Below, in pieces: positions 16,055-24,414 of a stretch of 64,000 nucleotides of DNA; the first letter of the stretch is position 1, and the number at the start of each line of letters is the position of its first letter. The stretch lies in NCBI RefSeq assembly GCF_006491595.2, contig NZ_VEVQ02000010.1:94369-158368 (forward strand), given 5' to 3'. The stretch is from Flavobacterium jejuense. Its GTDB lineage: Bacteria; Bacteroidota; Bacteroidia; Flavobacteriales; Flavobacteriaceae. A model generated the notes under the pieces. The model had not been told where the DNA came from, ran no database searches, and was given only the letters and a program-made list of their open reading frames with translations. Made by a program: the position numbers and the translations under genes.

Positions 16055-18832
16055 TTAGAATTCATACTTCAATGAAAAACCAAAATTTCTACCTTTTTTG
16101 TATTCAGAAATAGTTACATCTTGTGTTTCTTGAACCCTTTTGACGGTTGGATTATTTAAGTTTTTAGCACTTATACCAATCCCTAAATTTTTATTTAATT
16201 TATATTTTAAGATAAAATCTGCAGTTACAACTGCTTTATCAACAATGTTGCCTTTGTAATTAGTTCCTAAAGCATAGATTCTATCTGAAAAATAACCAGT
16301 AGTAAATGTTGCTGTAATTGATTTTTCATTTGCCATTTTCTTGTTGAAACTAATATCAGCATTGGCTAATAAATCTGACGCCCCTGTTAGAGCACTTTCG
16401 TCATATGTGAAGAAAGCGTTTATAAAACCTTTGGTTTCTTTGAAAACTTTATTTTTGTCTAAATCTTGATTAGTGTGTAAATAGGATACATTTAATCCAG
16501 CACTTAAACTTTCTCCTGTGTCAGATGAAATATTCTCTATTTCATAAATAAACTTTCTTACCTCTAGTTCAGCACCAAAACCAATTGCTCTTTCACCAGA
16601 ATTAATCCAAGAAATATCATTAGAAGCTGATGCAACAGTTGTTTCATTTATAGGATTTTGGATGTATTTACCAAAACCTGTAATAGAAATTACTTCACCG
16701 TTTTTAGGAAAATATTCCCATTTTAAATCAAAATTGTAGTCAGTCGAATTATATAAGTATGGATTACCAAAATATGCTTGGCCTACCTCTTCATATAAGA
16801 ATGGAGCTCTTTCTTTAAATTGTGGTAATGTATAAGTCTTACTAGCGGCTAGTTTAATATTCTGCTTCTCTGTTAATTCATATTTTGCAGCTAAAGAAGG
16901 CAAGTATTCCATAGTGTCAAATAATTTTTTTGTCTTGGTAGGAATAAGAGTTGTAAAATATTCAATATCTTGGATGATATATTCAGCTCTGAAAGCTACA
17001 TTTACAAATAATTTTGATGTAAATTGATACTCTAAAGCACCATATCCTGCTGAAATTATTTGTTGACCATTATAATTCTGAGGTTTGTAGGCATTCGGTG
17101 AGTTAACGTCACCAAACAAAGTACTTAATGTAAATAAACCAGCGTTGTAGTTGTTTTGATTAAAATATGAATCAATATTATTTATGTCTATATTTGGTTG
17201 AGTGACTTCATTTACTGGCTTCATGTTGTATTGAATAGCATCAAAATTAATTGTTTTATATCTTCCACTATAGCCAGCAATCAACTTGCCTTTATAAATA
17301 TCATCTGAATCTTTTTTGAATTTATAAGATACTGCAAAGTTTCCAGCTACTTCATCATCAGTCATTTCTTGATAATATCTGTTGTTGTCTGCTTTATTGT
17401 AGTTTGAAGGGACTAAACCTTGAGATAGATCATCATCATTTCTTGGTATGAAAGTATTTTGTATTCTATCTGGAATAACATTAGTCATCATGTTATATGA
17501 TAATCCCCAATTTAAATCAATTCTTTCATTAAATAATTTATGCTCACCTAATAGTTGATTTACCCATAGACTAGTTCTGTCAAATGTAGATCTTCTCAAA
17601 AAACCTCCTCCATTCGGAGCTCTGTCAAAAACGTTTAATGTTCCTGTATATTCGCTATGATCTTGGTTAGAAGAGTTGATATACATTGAATTAGCTTTAA
17701 ATAAATTTTTGTTGTCTACTTTATAGACTAAATTTAATAGACCATTCGTGTTAGTTGAATAATTATATGAATTCTGAAATAAATCAACAACTTTTGTTCC
17801 ATCTTGTGTAATTGACCCTCTTCTTACGCCTTCTTTGTAACTATATGCATTATCGAATGATCCATTTATAAAGAAGCTAAATTTGCTATTTTCACCTATT
17901 GAATAAGAATCTCCGCCTCTTAAATAATAAGAAGAATTGATAGGAGTGGCAGCTTGTTTATCCCAACTTGTAGAGAAATTATAATTAGATAAACCGTTTG
18001 AAGGTTCTTTTGTATTGCTAAATCCTGTAAAATTTGGACCGTCTTGTAAATAAAATTTATTTTGTTGAATTGCATTTGAATTTACACTAAATCCAGTTCC
18101 AACTTCTAGCATTCCTGAACCAGTATAATTTTTAGAAACTATATCAACATTTGCTCCAGCAAAATCGCCATAGTTTTTATAGTTGTATGTTTTGTCAATT
18201 CCAATATATTCTACAATATCTGTTGAGAATAAATCTAGAGAAATATTTTTTGTGGAAGGATTGTTTGAAGGTAATGGAAGCCCATTCAATGTAGTCATAT
18301 TATATCGGTCACCTAATCCTCTTACGAATATTCCGCTTGAGCTTTCTGATTTTGAAATTCCAGTTGTTTTTGCAACCGCAGCTGCTACATCACTAATTCC
18401 TTTTTTTGAGATTTCTTCAGCTCCAATTGCTTGTTTAATTTCTACAGCTTTTTGTTGTTCTTGTAATAAAGCGGTTTCACTTTCTTTTGTAACTGTATGA
18501 GTGATAACGACGTCTGCTAGTTGTACTCCACTTGCTGCTAAAGTGTAATTAATCACTTTCTTTTCTCCAGCTTTTATGGTAAATGGGATTTCTTTAGTTT
18601 CGTATCCTAAATAACCTATTTCTAAAACATAACTTCCTGGTTTTATAGAAAGAGAGTATTTTCCAGTATAATCAGTTGATGAGCCTATTGTTGTTCCTTT
18701 AATAAGTACGTTTGCAAAAGGCAATGGTTCGTTGTTGTATTCTTTATCTGTTATAACTCCGCTTACTGTTCCGTTCTGAGAAAAGGTTAACGTAGTTAAA
18801 AATAAAAAGCCTAATAAAAATTGTAGTTTCAT
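16055..18832 (-). CDS. TonB-dependent outer-membrane receptor with carboxypeptidase-like N-terminal domain
   Basis: A 925-residue outer-membrane transporter. Residues 1-18 are a signal peptide. Residues about 22-105 are a CarboxypepD_reg-like domain (GTVSGVITDKEYNNEPLPFANV, GYLGYETKEI). A plug domain follows (about 135-235; AAVAKTTGISKSESSSGIFVRGLGDRY is split by its loop) and then a beta-barrel ending in an aromatic residue (SLKYEF). Substrate imported: unknown. There is no SusD-type partner, so it is not a classic glycan utilisation pair. Instead a surface lipoprotein and two T9SS sorting-domain proteins follow on the same strand, and a two-component system lies divergently upstream, which may regulate it. 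Confidence 0.9.
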   Translation of the reverse strand: MKLQFLLGFLFLTTLTFSQNGTVSGVITDKEYNNEPLPFANVLIKGTTIGSSTDYTGKYSLSIKPGSYVLEIGYLGYETKEIPFTIKAGEKKVINYTLAASGVQLADVVITHTVTKESETALLQEQQKAVEIKQAIGAEEISKKGISDVAAAVAKTTGISKSESSSGIFVRGLGDRYNMTTLNGLPLPSNNPSTKNISLDLFSTDIVEYIGIDKTYNYKNYGDFAGANVDIVSKNYTGSGMLEVGTGFSVNSNAIQQNKFYLQDGPNFTGFSNTKEPSNGLSNYNFSTSWDKQAATPINSSYYLRGGDSYSIGENSKFSFFINGSFDNAYSYKEGVRRGSITQDGTKVVDLFQNSYNYSTNTNGLLNLVYKVDNKNLFKANSMYINSSNQDHSEYTGTLNVFDRAPNGGGFLRRSTFDRTSLWVNQLLGEHKLFNERIDLNWGLSYNMMTNVIPDRIQNTFIPRNDDDLSQGLVPSNYNKADNNRYYQEMTDDEVAGNFAVSYKFKKDSDDIYKGKLIAGYSGRYKTINFDAIQYNMKPVNEVTQPNIDINNIDSYFNQNNYNAGLFTLSTLFGDVNSPNAYKPQNYNGQQIISAGYGALEYQFTSKLFVNVAFRAEYIIQDIEYFTTLIPTKTKKLFDTMEYLPSLAAKYELTEKQNIKLAASKTYTLPQFKERAPFLYEEVGQAYFGNPYLYNSTDYNFDLKWEYFPKNGEVISITGFGKYIQNPINETTVASASNDISWINSGERAIGFGAELEVRKFIYEIENISSDTGESLSAGLNVSYLHTNQDLDKNKVFKETKGFINAFFTYDESALTGASDLLANADISFNKKMANEKSITATFTTGYFSDRIYALGTNYKGNIVDKAVVTADFILKYKLNKNLGIGISAKNLNNPTVKRVQETQDVTISEYKKGRNFGFSLKYEF

Positions 18833-19008
18833 CGTGTTGTTGAATTTTGGTGCAAAGGAACTCCAACTAAGTTATTAGACTGTTACTTGTAAATTATAAA
18901 AATGTTTCTATAAAGTTAATTAAATGTAAACTCATTAAATTATTGTTAAGCGCTTGAATCTTTTTATATTATCTTTACCTTTACCACTAAGAAACAAGCA
19001 AAATTGTT

Positions 19009-19692
19009 ATGAAAAAAAAAGAAATTAAGATATTATTAGTTGATGATGAACCAGATATCTTAGAAATTGTAGGATATAATTTGTCTCAAGAAGGGTATCA
19101 AATTGTTACAGCAACTAATGGTAAAGAGGCTATAACTAAGGCAAAAAAGGAGCTTCCACAATTAATTATTATGGATGTCATGATGCCAGAGATGGATGGT
19201 ATTGAAGCTTGTGAAAATATCAGAAAATTTCCAGAATTGGAAAACACAATAATTACTTTTTTAACAGCACGTTCTGAAGATTATTCTCAAGTAGCTGGAT
19301 TTGATGCAGGTGCGGATGATTACATAGCTAAACCAATTAAACCAAAAATTTTGGTTAGTAAAGTAAAAGCTCTTTTAAGAAGATTAAAAGACGATTCAAA
19401 TGCAACAGATACTTTGCGCTTAGGTGATATAGAAATTAATAGAGAAGAATACAAAATCATTCGTCAAGATGAAGAAATTGTTCTTCCTAGAAAAGAATTT
19501 GAACTTTTCTATTTGCTAGCAACAAAACCAGGTAAAGTTTTTACAAGAGAAGAAATTTTAGACAAAGTCTGGGGTAATGAAGTAGTTGTAGGAGGAAGAA
19601 CGATAGATGTTCATATTCGTAAATTAAGAGAAAAAATTGGTGATGATTTCTTTAAAACAATTAAAGGAGTAGGATATAAGGTAGAGTTTTAA
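19009..19692 (+). CDS. OmpR/PhoB-family response regulator
   Basis: A 227-residue DNA-binding regulator. The receiver domain has the acidic pair Asp12-Asp13, the phosphoacceptor Asp56 (IIMDVMMP), Thr near 84 and Lys near 106 (DDYIAKPIKPK). The C-terminal winged helix (LRLGDIEINREEYKI to GVGYKVEF) is of the Trans_reg_C type. It matches the PhoP/RprY-like group of Bacteroidota. The stop overlaps the kinase ATG (TAATG), so the two are coupled. It is divergent from the TonB receptor gene with a 176-bp gap, suggesting but not proving control of that locus. Confidence 0.93.
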   Translation: MKKKEIKILLVDDEPDILEIVGYNLSQEGYQIVTATNGKEAITKAKKELPQLIIMDVMMPEMDGIEACENIRKFPELENTIITFLTARSEDYSQVAGFDAGADDYIAKPIKPKILVSKVKALLRRLKDDSNATDTLRLGDIEINREEYKIIRQDEEIVLPRKEFELFYLLATKPGKVFTREEILDKVWGNEVVVGGRTIDVHIRKLREKIGDDFFKTIKGVGYKVEF

Positions 19693-20732
19693 TGGTCATT
19701 AATTTTAAAAAATCATATAAATTTGCTGTTAAATCAGCGACTTATATAACTCTCTTTTCTTCTGGAGTATTATTCCTTTTTAATCATTTTTTTCTAAAAA
19801 ATAACCCTTGGTTTGTATTTGGGTTTGCTTGTGTTTTATATGTTTTCTCTTTTTTCGTATTACAATATAGAGTAGAACGATTTATTTATAGAAGAGTAAA
19901 AAAAATATATGACGATGTTTCTCTTTTAGAAACTACATCTTTCAGAAATCAGCCAGTAACTACAGACATGGCTACTCTTACAAGGGAAGTTCAGAAATTT
20001 GCTAGAGATAAAAAATTAGAAATTGAAACTTTAAAGATTCGGGAGGAATATCGAAGAGAGTTTTTAGGAAATGTGTCTCATGAATTAAAGACACCATTAT
20101 TTACAGTTCAAGGTTATTTATTAACCTTGTTAGATGGAGCAATGGACGATAAAAATATTCGAAAGAAATACTTACAAAGAGCTGAGAAAGGAGTTGAAAG
20201 ACTTATTTATATAGTGAAAGATTTAGATATGATTACCAAATTAGAAACAGGTGATCTTAATTTAGAACTTACTGAATTTAATATTGTTGAAGTTATTCAA
20301 AATGTATTTGAACTGTTAGAAATGAGAGCTTCTAAAAAGAATATTTCTTTAACCTTTGATGCAAAATATAAACCTATTAAAGTTATTGCAGATCAAGAAA
20401 AAATTCAACAAGTAGTTACTAATTTAGTTATGAATTCTATTAAATATGGAAAACAAGGGGGAACTACGGAAGTAAGCATTGAAGACTTAGTGAATAATAA
20501 AGTAATTATAAGGGTTACAGACAATGGTGAGGGAATTGAAAAGCAGCATATTTCTAGACTCTTTGAACGATTCTATAGGGTAGATAAAAGCGGAGCTAGA
20601 AGTGAAGGAGGTTCTGGTTTAGGACTTGCAATTGTGAAACATATAATAGAAGGGCATAAAGAAAAAATTTATATTGAAAGTCAATTTGGAATTGGTTCTG
20701 AGTTTTCATTTACTTTGGAAAAGACAAAATAA
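19692..20732 (+). CDS. PhoR-like sensor histidine kinase
   Basis: A 346-residue inner-membrane kinase. Two membrane helices near the N-terminus (about residues 14-33 and 40-58) are separated by only a few residues, so there is almost no periplasmic sensor. The dimerisation helix has the phosphoacceptor His130 (GNVSHELKTP). The ATPase domain shows the N box (NLVMNSIKYG), the G1 box (DNGEGI), the F box (RLFERFYRV) and the G2 box (GGSGLGLAIV). It partners the overlapping response regulator. The short sensor suggests that it senses the membrane or a partner protein. The end overlaps the convergent glycosyltransferase gene by 27 bp. Confidence 0.93.
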   Translation: MVINFKKSYKFAVKSATYITLFSSGVLFLFNHFFLKNNPWFVFGFACVLYVFSFFVLQYRVERFIYRRVKKIYDDVSLLETTSFRNQPVTTDMATLTREVQKFARDKKLEIETLKIREEYRREFLGNVSHELKTPLFTVQGYLLTLLDGAMDDKNIRKKYLQRAEKGVERLIYIVKDLDMITKLETGDLNLELTEFNIVEVIQNVFELLEMRASKKNISLTFDAKYKPIKVIADQEKIQQVVTNLVMNSIKYGKQGGTTEVSIEDLVNNKVIIRVTDNGEGIEKQHISRLFERFYRVDKSGARSEGGSGLGLAIVKHIIEGHKEKIYIESQFGIGSEFSFTLEKTK

Positions 20733-21761
20733 TTTTTTCCAACTAACATCAGTTGTGTAATTGCTAAATCCTCTGTATAAATCTATTTTGTTTAATTTTG
20801 ATATTTCAAAATCTTCTTGTTTACAACATGGAGCAATGCCTTCTTTTTTGAATTTTTTTGCTAAATACTCTTGTTCATATTGTCCTGGAGTAGGGATAAA
20901 AAAAGCTTTTTTGCCAAGTTGAGCTAAATCCATAACAGTAGTGTAGCCTGATCTGGATAAAATTTTGTCACTTTGATTAAAAGCTATTTCAACCTGTTCA
21001 CTATTCATGAAATTGTAATAGGTAATGTTGTTTTCTTCAGTTACTTTTTGTTCTTTTTCAATTGTACCTTTTATAAAGAGTGTTTTTTCTTTAGATCCTT
21101 TTAGTTCGGTAATTAATTTTTCTTCTAATAGTGTTCTTTGAGGTTCTGGACCAGAGAGAATAATCATTAAATCATATTTTTTTGGGCTCGTTTTTTTGTA
21201 AAGTCTACTTAAAGGACCAATATATTTAATATTTTTAAAGGGTTCTTCTAAGTGACCTAAATCACCAGAGAGATTTGGACTTTTTTCTTTATCAGGAACC
21301 CAACATTCAGTAAATTTTTTTACAAAGTGATGGTGTAATTTAGTAGTGAACCATGTGGTATTACCTGTTAAAACATTTAGTTGGTGGGTAATAAATACTG
21401 ATGGGACATCTTTTGAAAAAACACCTAATCTATTATCTGAAATTATTCCTTCAATTTGGTATTTGTCAATAAGTTTTTTAGTAACTTTTTTTTCTTGCTT
21501 TATAGCTTTTATAATGTCTGGAATTTGAGAAATCAATTTTATTTTAAAATTACTCCCTTTTTCGGCATAGGTAACATTGTAAGATGGGAGCATAATGGAA
21601 ATCAAATGCGGAAATTCTTTTTTTAATAATTCAAGAGCTACTCCGTCAGAGGCAATAATGGGCTCGAAACTATTTTTCTCTAGCGCTTTTATAATAGGGA
21701 TACACCTTGTAGCATGACCTAATCCCCAATTAAGAGGGGCAACAAGAATTTTTTTTGACAT
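20706..21761 (-). CDS. GT-B glycosyltransferase, MurG/GT28-like
   Basis: A 351-residue glycosyltransferase. The N-terminal APLNWGLGHATRCIPII (residues 7-23) is the glycine-rich acceptor-side motif, and the C-terminal SRSGYTTVMDLAQLGKKAF with TPGQYEQEYLA matches the UDP-sugar binding region of the MurG-like (GT28) class. It is soluble or peripheral at the inner membrane. Donor and acceptor are unknown; a glycolipid or glycan precursor is likely. The LpxH-like gene lies 12 bp upstream on the same strand, so the two probably form an envelope operon. It overlaps the histidine kinase gene by 27 bp tail to tail. Confidence 0.85.
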   Translation of the reverse strand: MSKKILVAPLNWGLGHATRCIPIIKALEKNSFEPIIASDGVALELLKKEFPHLISIMLPSYNVTYAEKGSNFKIKLISQIPDIIKAIKQEKKVTKKLIDKYQIEGIISDNRLGVFSKDVPSVFITHQLNVLTGNTTWFTTKLHHHFVKKFTECWVPDKEKSPNLSGDLGHLEEPFKNIKYIGPLSRLYKKTSPKKYDLMIILSGPEPQRTLLEEKLITELKGSKEKTLFIKGTIEKEQKVTEENNITYYNFMNSEQVEIAFNQSDKILSRSGYTTVMDLAQLGKKAFFIPTPGQYEQEYLAKKFKKEGIAPCCKQEDFEISKLNKIDLYRGFSNYTTDVSWKKLFCLFQSK

Positions 21762-21773
21762 CTGATTTTAAAA

Positions 21774-22595
21774 TTATTTTTTTATTATAGATATAAATTG
21801 TTCTGCTAATTGATTTTCATAATCAAAATATAAGTCATCATTATTATATTGAACTTCGGGTTTGTATTTATAAAGTTTCCACTTTTTTTTGTTGTATTCC
21901 AAAGCGGTTAAGTTTTCTATCCAATCTCCAGAGTTAAGATAAATGGTTGAACCTTTAGAATTTGTTATTGTTTCCATTTTAGGTTCATGTATATGTCCGC
22001 AGATCACATATTCATAATTATTTTCAATAGCCAGTTCGGTACATACATTTTCAAAGTTAGTTATAAATTTTACAGCTGATTTCACATTGTTCTTAATTTT
22101 TTTAGAAAGGGAATAAGGTTCTCGTTTTAACTTTACTAATATCCAGTTTAAAAAACGATTAATTAAAATTAACATATCATAGCCCCAACCACCTAGTTTT
22201 GCCAACCATTTAGCATGTGTTATTGAAGAGTCAAAAACATCTCCATGAAAAATCCAAGCTTTTTTTCCGTCTAATTCTAGAACCAATTTGTTTAATAAAT
22301 GTAAGTTTCCAAGATTTAAATCAGTAAATTTTCTCAAAAACTCATCATGATTGCCCGTTAAGTAATATACTTTTGTTCCATTAGAACTTAATGAGATTAT
22401 TTTTTTGATTACTTTAAGATGACTAGCAGGGAAATAGGATTTTCTAAATTGCCAAATATCTATAATGTCTCCATTTAAAATTAGTGTTTTGGGCTTAATT
22501 GAAGAGAGATATTCTAATAATTCTTTCGCATGACAACCATAAGTTCCTAGATGAACATCTGAGATAACAACTACTTCTACTTTTCTTTTTTTCAT
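21774..22595 (-). CDS. LpxH-like UDP-2,3-diacylglucosamine diphosphatase / metallophosphoesterase
   Basis: A 273-residue calcineurin-like phosphoesterase. The metal-binding motifs are complete: SDVHLGTYGCH (residues 12-22), NGDIIDIW, TGNHDEFLR, IFHGDVFD and CGHIHEPK. The family includes enzymes that hydrolyse UDP-2,3-diacylglucosamine to lipid X in lipid A synthesis, and the YSLSKKIKNNVKSAVKF insertion resembles those members. It is a cytoplasmic, membrane-associated protein. It is probably co-transcribed with the glycosyltransferase downstream. The lpxB gene of the same pathway is elsewhere in the window (60357). The specific substrate is inferred. Confidence 0.83.
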   Translation of the reverse strand: MKKRKVEVVVISDVHLGTYGCHAKELLEYLSSIKPKTLILNGDIIDIWQFRKSYFPASHLKVIKKIISLSSNGTKVYYLTGNHDEFLRKFTDLNLGNLHLLNKLVLELDGKKAWIFHGDVFDSSITHAKWLAKLGGWGYDMLILINRFLNWILVKLKREPYSLSKKIKNNVKSAVKFITNFENVCTELAIENNYEYVICGHIHEPKMETITNSKGSTIYLNSGDWIENLTALEYNKKKWKLYKYKPEVQYNNDDLYFDYENQLAEQFISIIKK

Positions 22596-22761
22596 TTTAT
22601 AACGATAAAAAAACTAGTTATTCTATTGAATTAAAACACTTTAATGTCATTATTAATAAAATAAATATCTCACAAATAAAGAAATTTTAACTTTAATTAA
22701 GGTTAATCAATCATTATCAAAACTTTATTTCATTAATTTTACCAAAAATTAAATAATCAAA

Positions 22762-23436
22762 GTGGGAAGTAAAAATAAACTGAAGCGATTTAAGGAAAAC
22801 GAAACTTTTGCAAACGTATTTCAACCAACTAGAGAAGAAGTGGTTTCTGACAACTTTCCATTAAAAGGGAAATGGAATAAAGAATTTTTTAAGAATGACA
22901 ATCCTATAGTCTTGGAATTAGGTTGTGGAAAAGGAGAATATTCTGTAGGTTTAGCGGAACGATATACTAATAAAAATTTCATTGGAATAGATATAAAAGG
23001 GGCTCGTTTTTGGAGAGGAGCTAAAACAGCTCAAGAAAGAGGAATGAATAATGTAGCATTTGTTAGAACACAAATTGAACTTATCGAACATTGTTTTAAT
23101 GAAAATGAAGTAGATGAAATATGGATTACTTTTCCTGATCCACAAATTAAGTACAAACGTACCAAACATAGAATGACAAACACTGAGTTTTTGCAACGAT
23201 ATAAAAAGATATTAAAGACAAATGGTTTGATGCATTTAAAAACAGATAGTGAATTTATGCATGGCTATACATTAGGCCTTTTGCATGGTGAAGGTCATGA
23301 AGTACTTTATGCTAACCATAATGTGTATAAAAATGAAGGAGCTCCAGATGAAGTTATAAAAATTCAAACATTTTATGAAAGTCAATATCTAGAACAAAAT
23401 AAACCAATTACCTATATTCAATTTAAGATTAAATAA
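22762..23436 (+). CDS. trmB: tRNA (guanine-N7-)-methyltransferase
   Basis: A 224-residue enzyme that methylates G46 in the tRNA variable loop. Seen: VLELGCGKGEYS (SAM motif I, about residues 49-60), FIGIDIKGARFWRG, and the family-specific FPDPQIKYKRTKHRM (about 125-139). The start codon is GTG, giving MGSKNKLKRFKENE, which matches what I know of Flavobacteriia members; no ATG lies near. It is followed 3 bp later by the LysE-type gene, so the two and the alkyltransferase-like gene form a short operon. Confidence 0.94.
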   Translation: MGSKNKLKRFKENETFANVFQPTREEVVSDNFPLKGKWNKEFFKNDNPIVLELGCGKGEYSVGLAERYTNKNFIGIDIKGARFWRGAKTAQERGMNNVAFVRTQIELIEHCFNENEVDEIWITFPDPQIKYKRTKHRMTNTEFLQRYKKILKTNGLMHLKTDSEFMHGYTLGLLHGEGHEVLYANHNVYKNEGAPDEVIKIQTFYESQYLEQNKPITYIQFKIK

Positions 23437-23439
23437 TAA

Positions 23440-24066
23440 ATGGAATACTTAATCTCATTACTATTAGGTTTTTTAATCGCTTTTATCGGAATTCTTCCAC
23501 CAGGAATGCTGAACATGATGGTTGCAAAGCTTAGTGTAAATGAAAATAAAAAAGCAGGTCTTTTATTTGGCTACGGAGCAGGTTTAATTGTTGTTTTACA
23601 ATGTTTTTTAGGATTATATTTTGCTAAGTTTTTAGATAGTCATCCTGTTGTGAGTGAAAACTTAAAAAAATTTGCAGTACTAATATTTATTGTACTAACT
23701 TTTGTTTTTATTTATAATGGACTTAAACCTAAAAAAGAGAAAGCAGAAGTGACGATTGAAAATAAAAAGAATAGATTTCTTTATGGAATGATTTTATCCT
23801 CATTCAATATGTTTGCGATTCCTTATTATGTTTTTGCAAGTTTAACCTTGTCTTCAAAATATATTTTTAAATTTTCAACGAGTTCAAATCTCTTTTTTGT
23901 TGCTGGAGCAGGTTTAGGAACGCTTTTAGTATTTCATATCTATGTATCAATTTTTAAAAAAATTGAGAATAAAGTTGGGTTTTTAATCAAAAACATTAAT
24001 TTTATTATAGCGGCAATTACAGGTATTGTTGCCATTTCCTCTATTTATAAAATGGTTTCTTCTTAA
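23440..24066 (+). CDS. LysE-family membrane exporter
   Basis: A 208-residue protein with about six membrane helices. The N-terminal GFLIAFIGILPPGMLNMMVAK carries the conserved Pro-Pro-Gly-Met of the LysE/RhtB-like superfamily, which exports amino acids or other small solutes. The charged linker KPKKEKAEVTIENKKN near the middle separates two three-helix halves. The substrate is unknown. It starts 3 bp after trmB and is followed 2 bp later by the alkyltransferase-like gene, so it is in one transcription unit with them. Confidence 0.85.
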   Translation: MEYLISLLLGFLIAFIGILPPGMLNMMVAKLSVNENKKAGLLFGYGAGLIVVLQCFLGLYFAKFLDSHPVVSENLKKFAVLIFIVLTFVFIYNGLKPKKEKAEVTIENKKNRFLYGMILSSFNMFAIPYYVFASLTLSSKYIFKFSTSSNLFFVAGAGLGTLLVFHIYVSIFKKIENKVGFLIKNINFIIAAITGIVAISSIYKMVSS

Positions 24067-24068
24067 AA

Positions 24069-24404
24069 TTGAAAGCAAAAGAGTCACATAATGAAAATTT
24101 TTTCGAACGAGTATATGATGTTGTTCGTTTAATTCCTGAAGGAAAAGTAACTTCTTATGGAGCTATTGCAAAAGCCATTGGAGCCGCTCGTTCTGCGAGA
24201 ATGGTTGGCTATGCTATGAATGCAAGTCATAATATGGAAAACGTGCCAGCACATAGAGTTGTAAATAGGAAAGGTTTGCTTTCTGGAAAACATCATTTTG
24301 ATGGAACTAATTTGATGCAACAATTGCTTGAAAATGAAGGAATAACTGTAGTAGATAACCAAATAGTAGATCTTGAAAAGCATTTTTGGGAACCAGATTT
24401 TTAG
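24069..24404 (+). CDS. Alkyltransferase-like (ATL) protein of the MGMT family
   Basis: A 111-residue stand-alone DNA-binding domain of the O6-methylguanine-DNA methyltransferase family. GKVTSYGAIAKAIGAARSARMVGYAMN is the helix-turn-helix with the arginine finger region (split by the SARM turn). The active-site motif, PCHR in true methyltransferases, reads PAHR here, so the acceptor cysteine is replaced by alanine. Family knowledge: ATL proteins bind O6-alkylguanine without repairing it and hand the site to nucleotide excision repair. Start is TTG; no ATG lies in frame before the conserved region. It is last in the trmB operon. Confidence 0.88.
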   Translation: MKAKESHNENFFERVYDVVRLIPEGKVTSYGAIAKAIGAARSARMVGYAMNASHNMENVPAHRVVNRKGLLSGKHHFDGTNLMQQLLENEGITVVDNQIVDLEKHFWEPDF

Positions 24405-24414
24405 TTTTTTAAAC

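Noticed and set aside
18183..18500. A 105-codon frame antisense to the TonB receptor
   Set aside because: Lies wholly inside a confident receptor gene and has no family features.
12566..18832. SusC/SusD polysaccharide utilisation locus
   Set aside because: There is a TonB receptor and CBM-like protein but no SusD homologue and no glycoside hydrolase.
23020..23060. Search for tRNA genes in intergenic regions
   Set aside because: No cloverleaf-like sequence with a T-loop GTTCRA motif and acceptor stem was found in any intergenic gap of the window.
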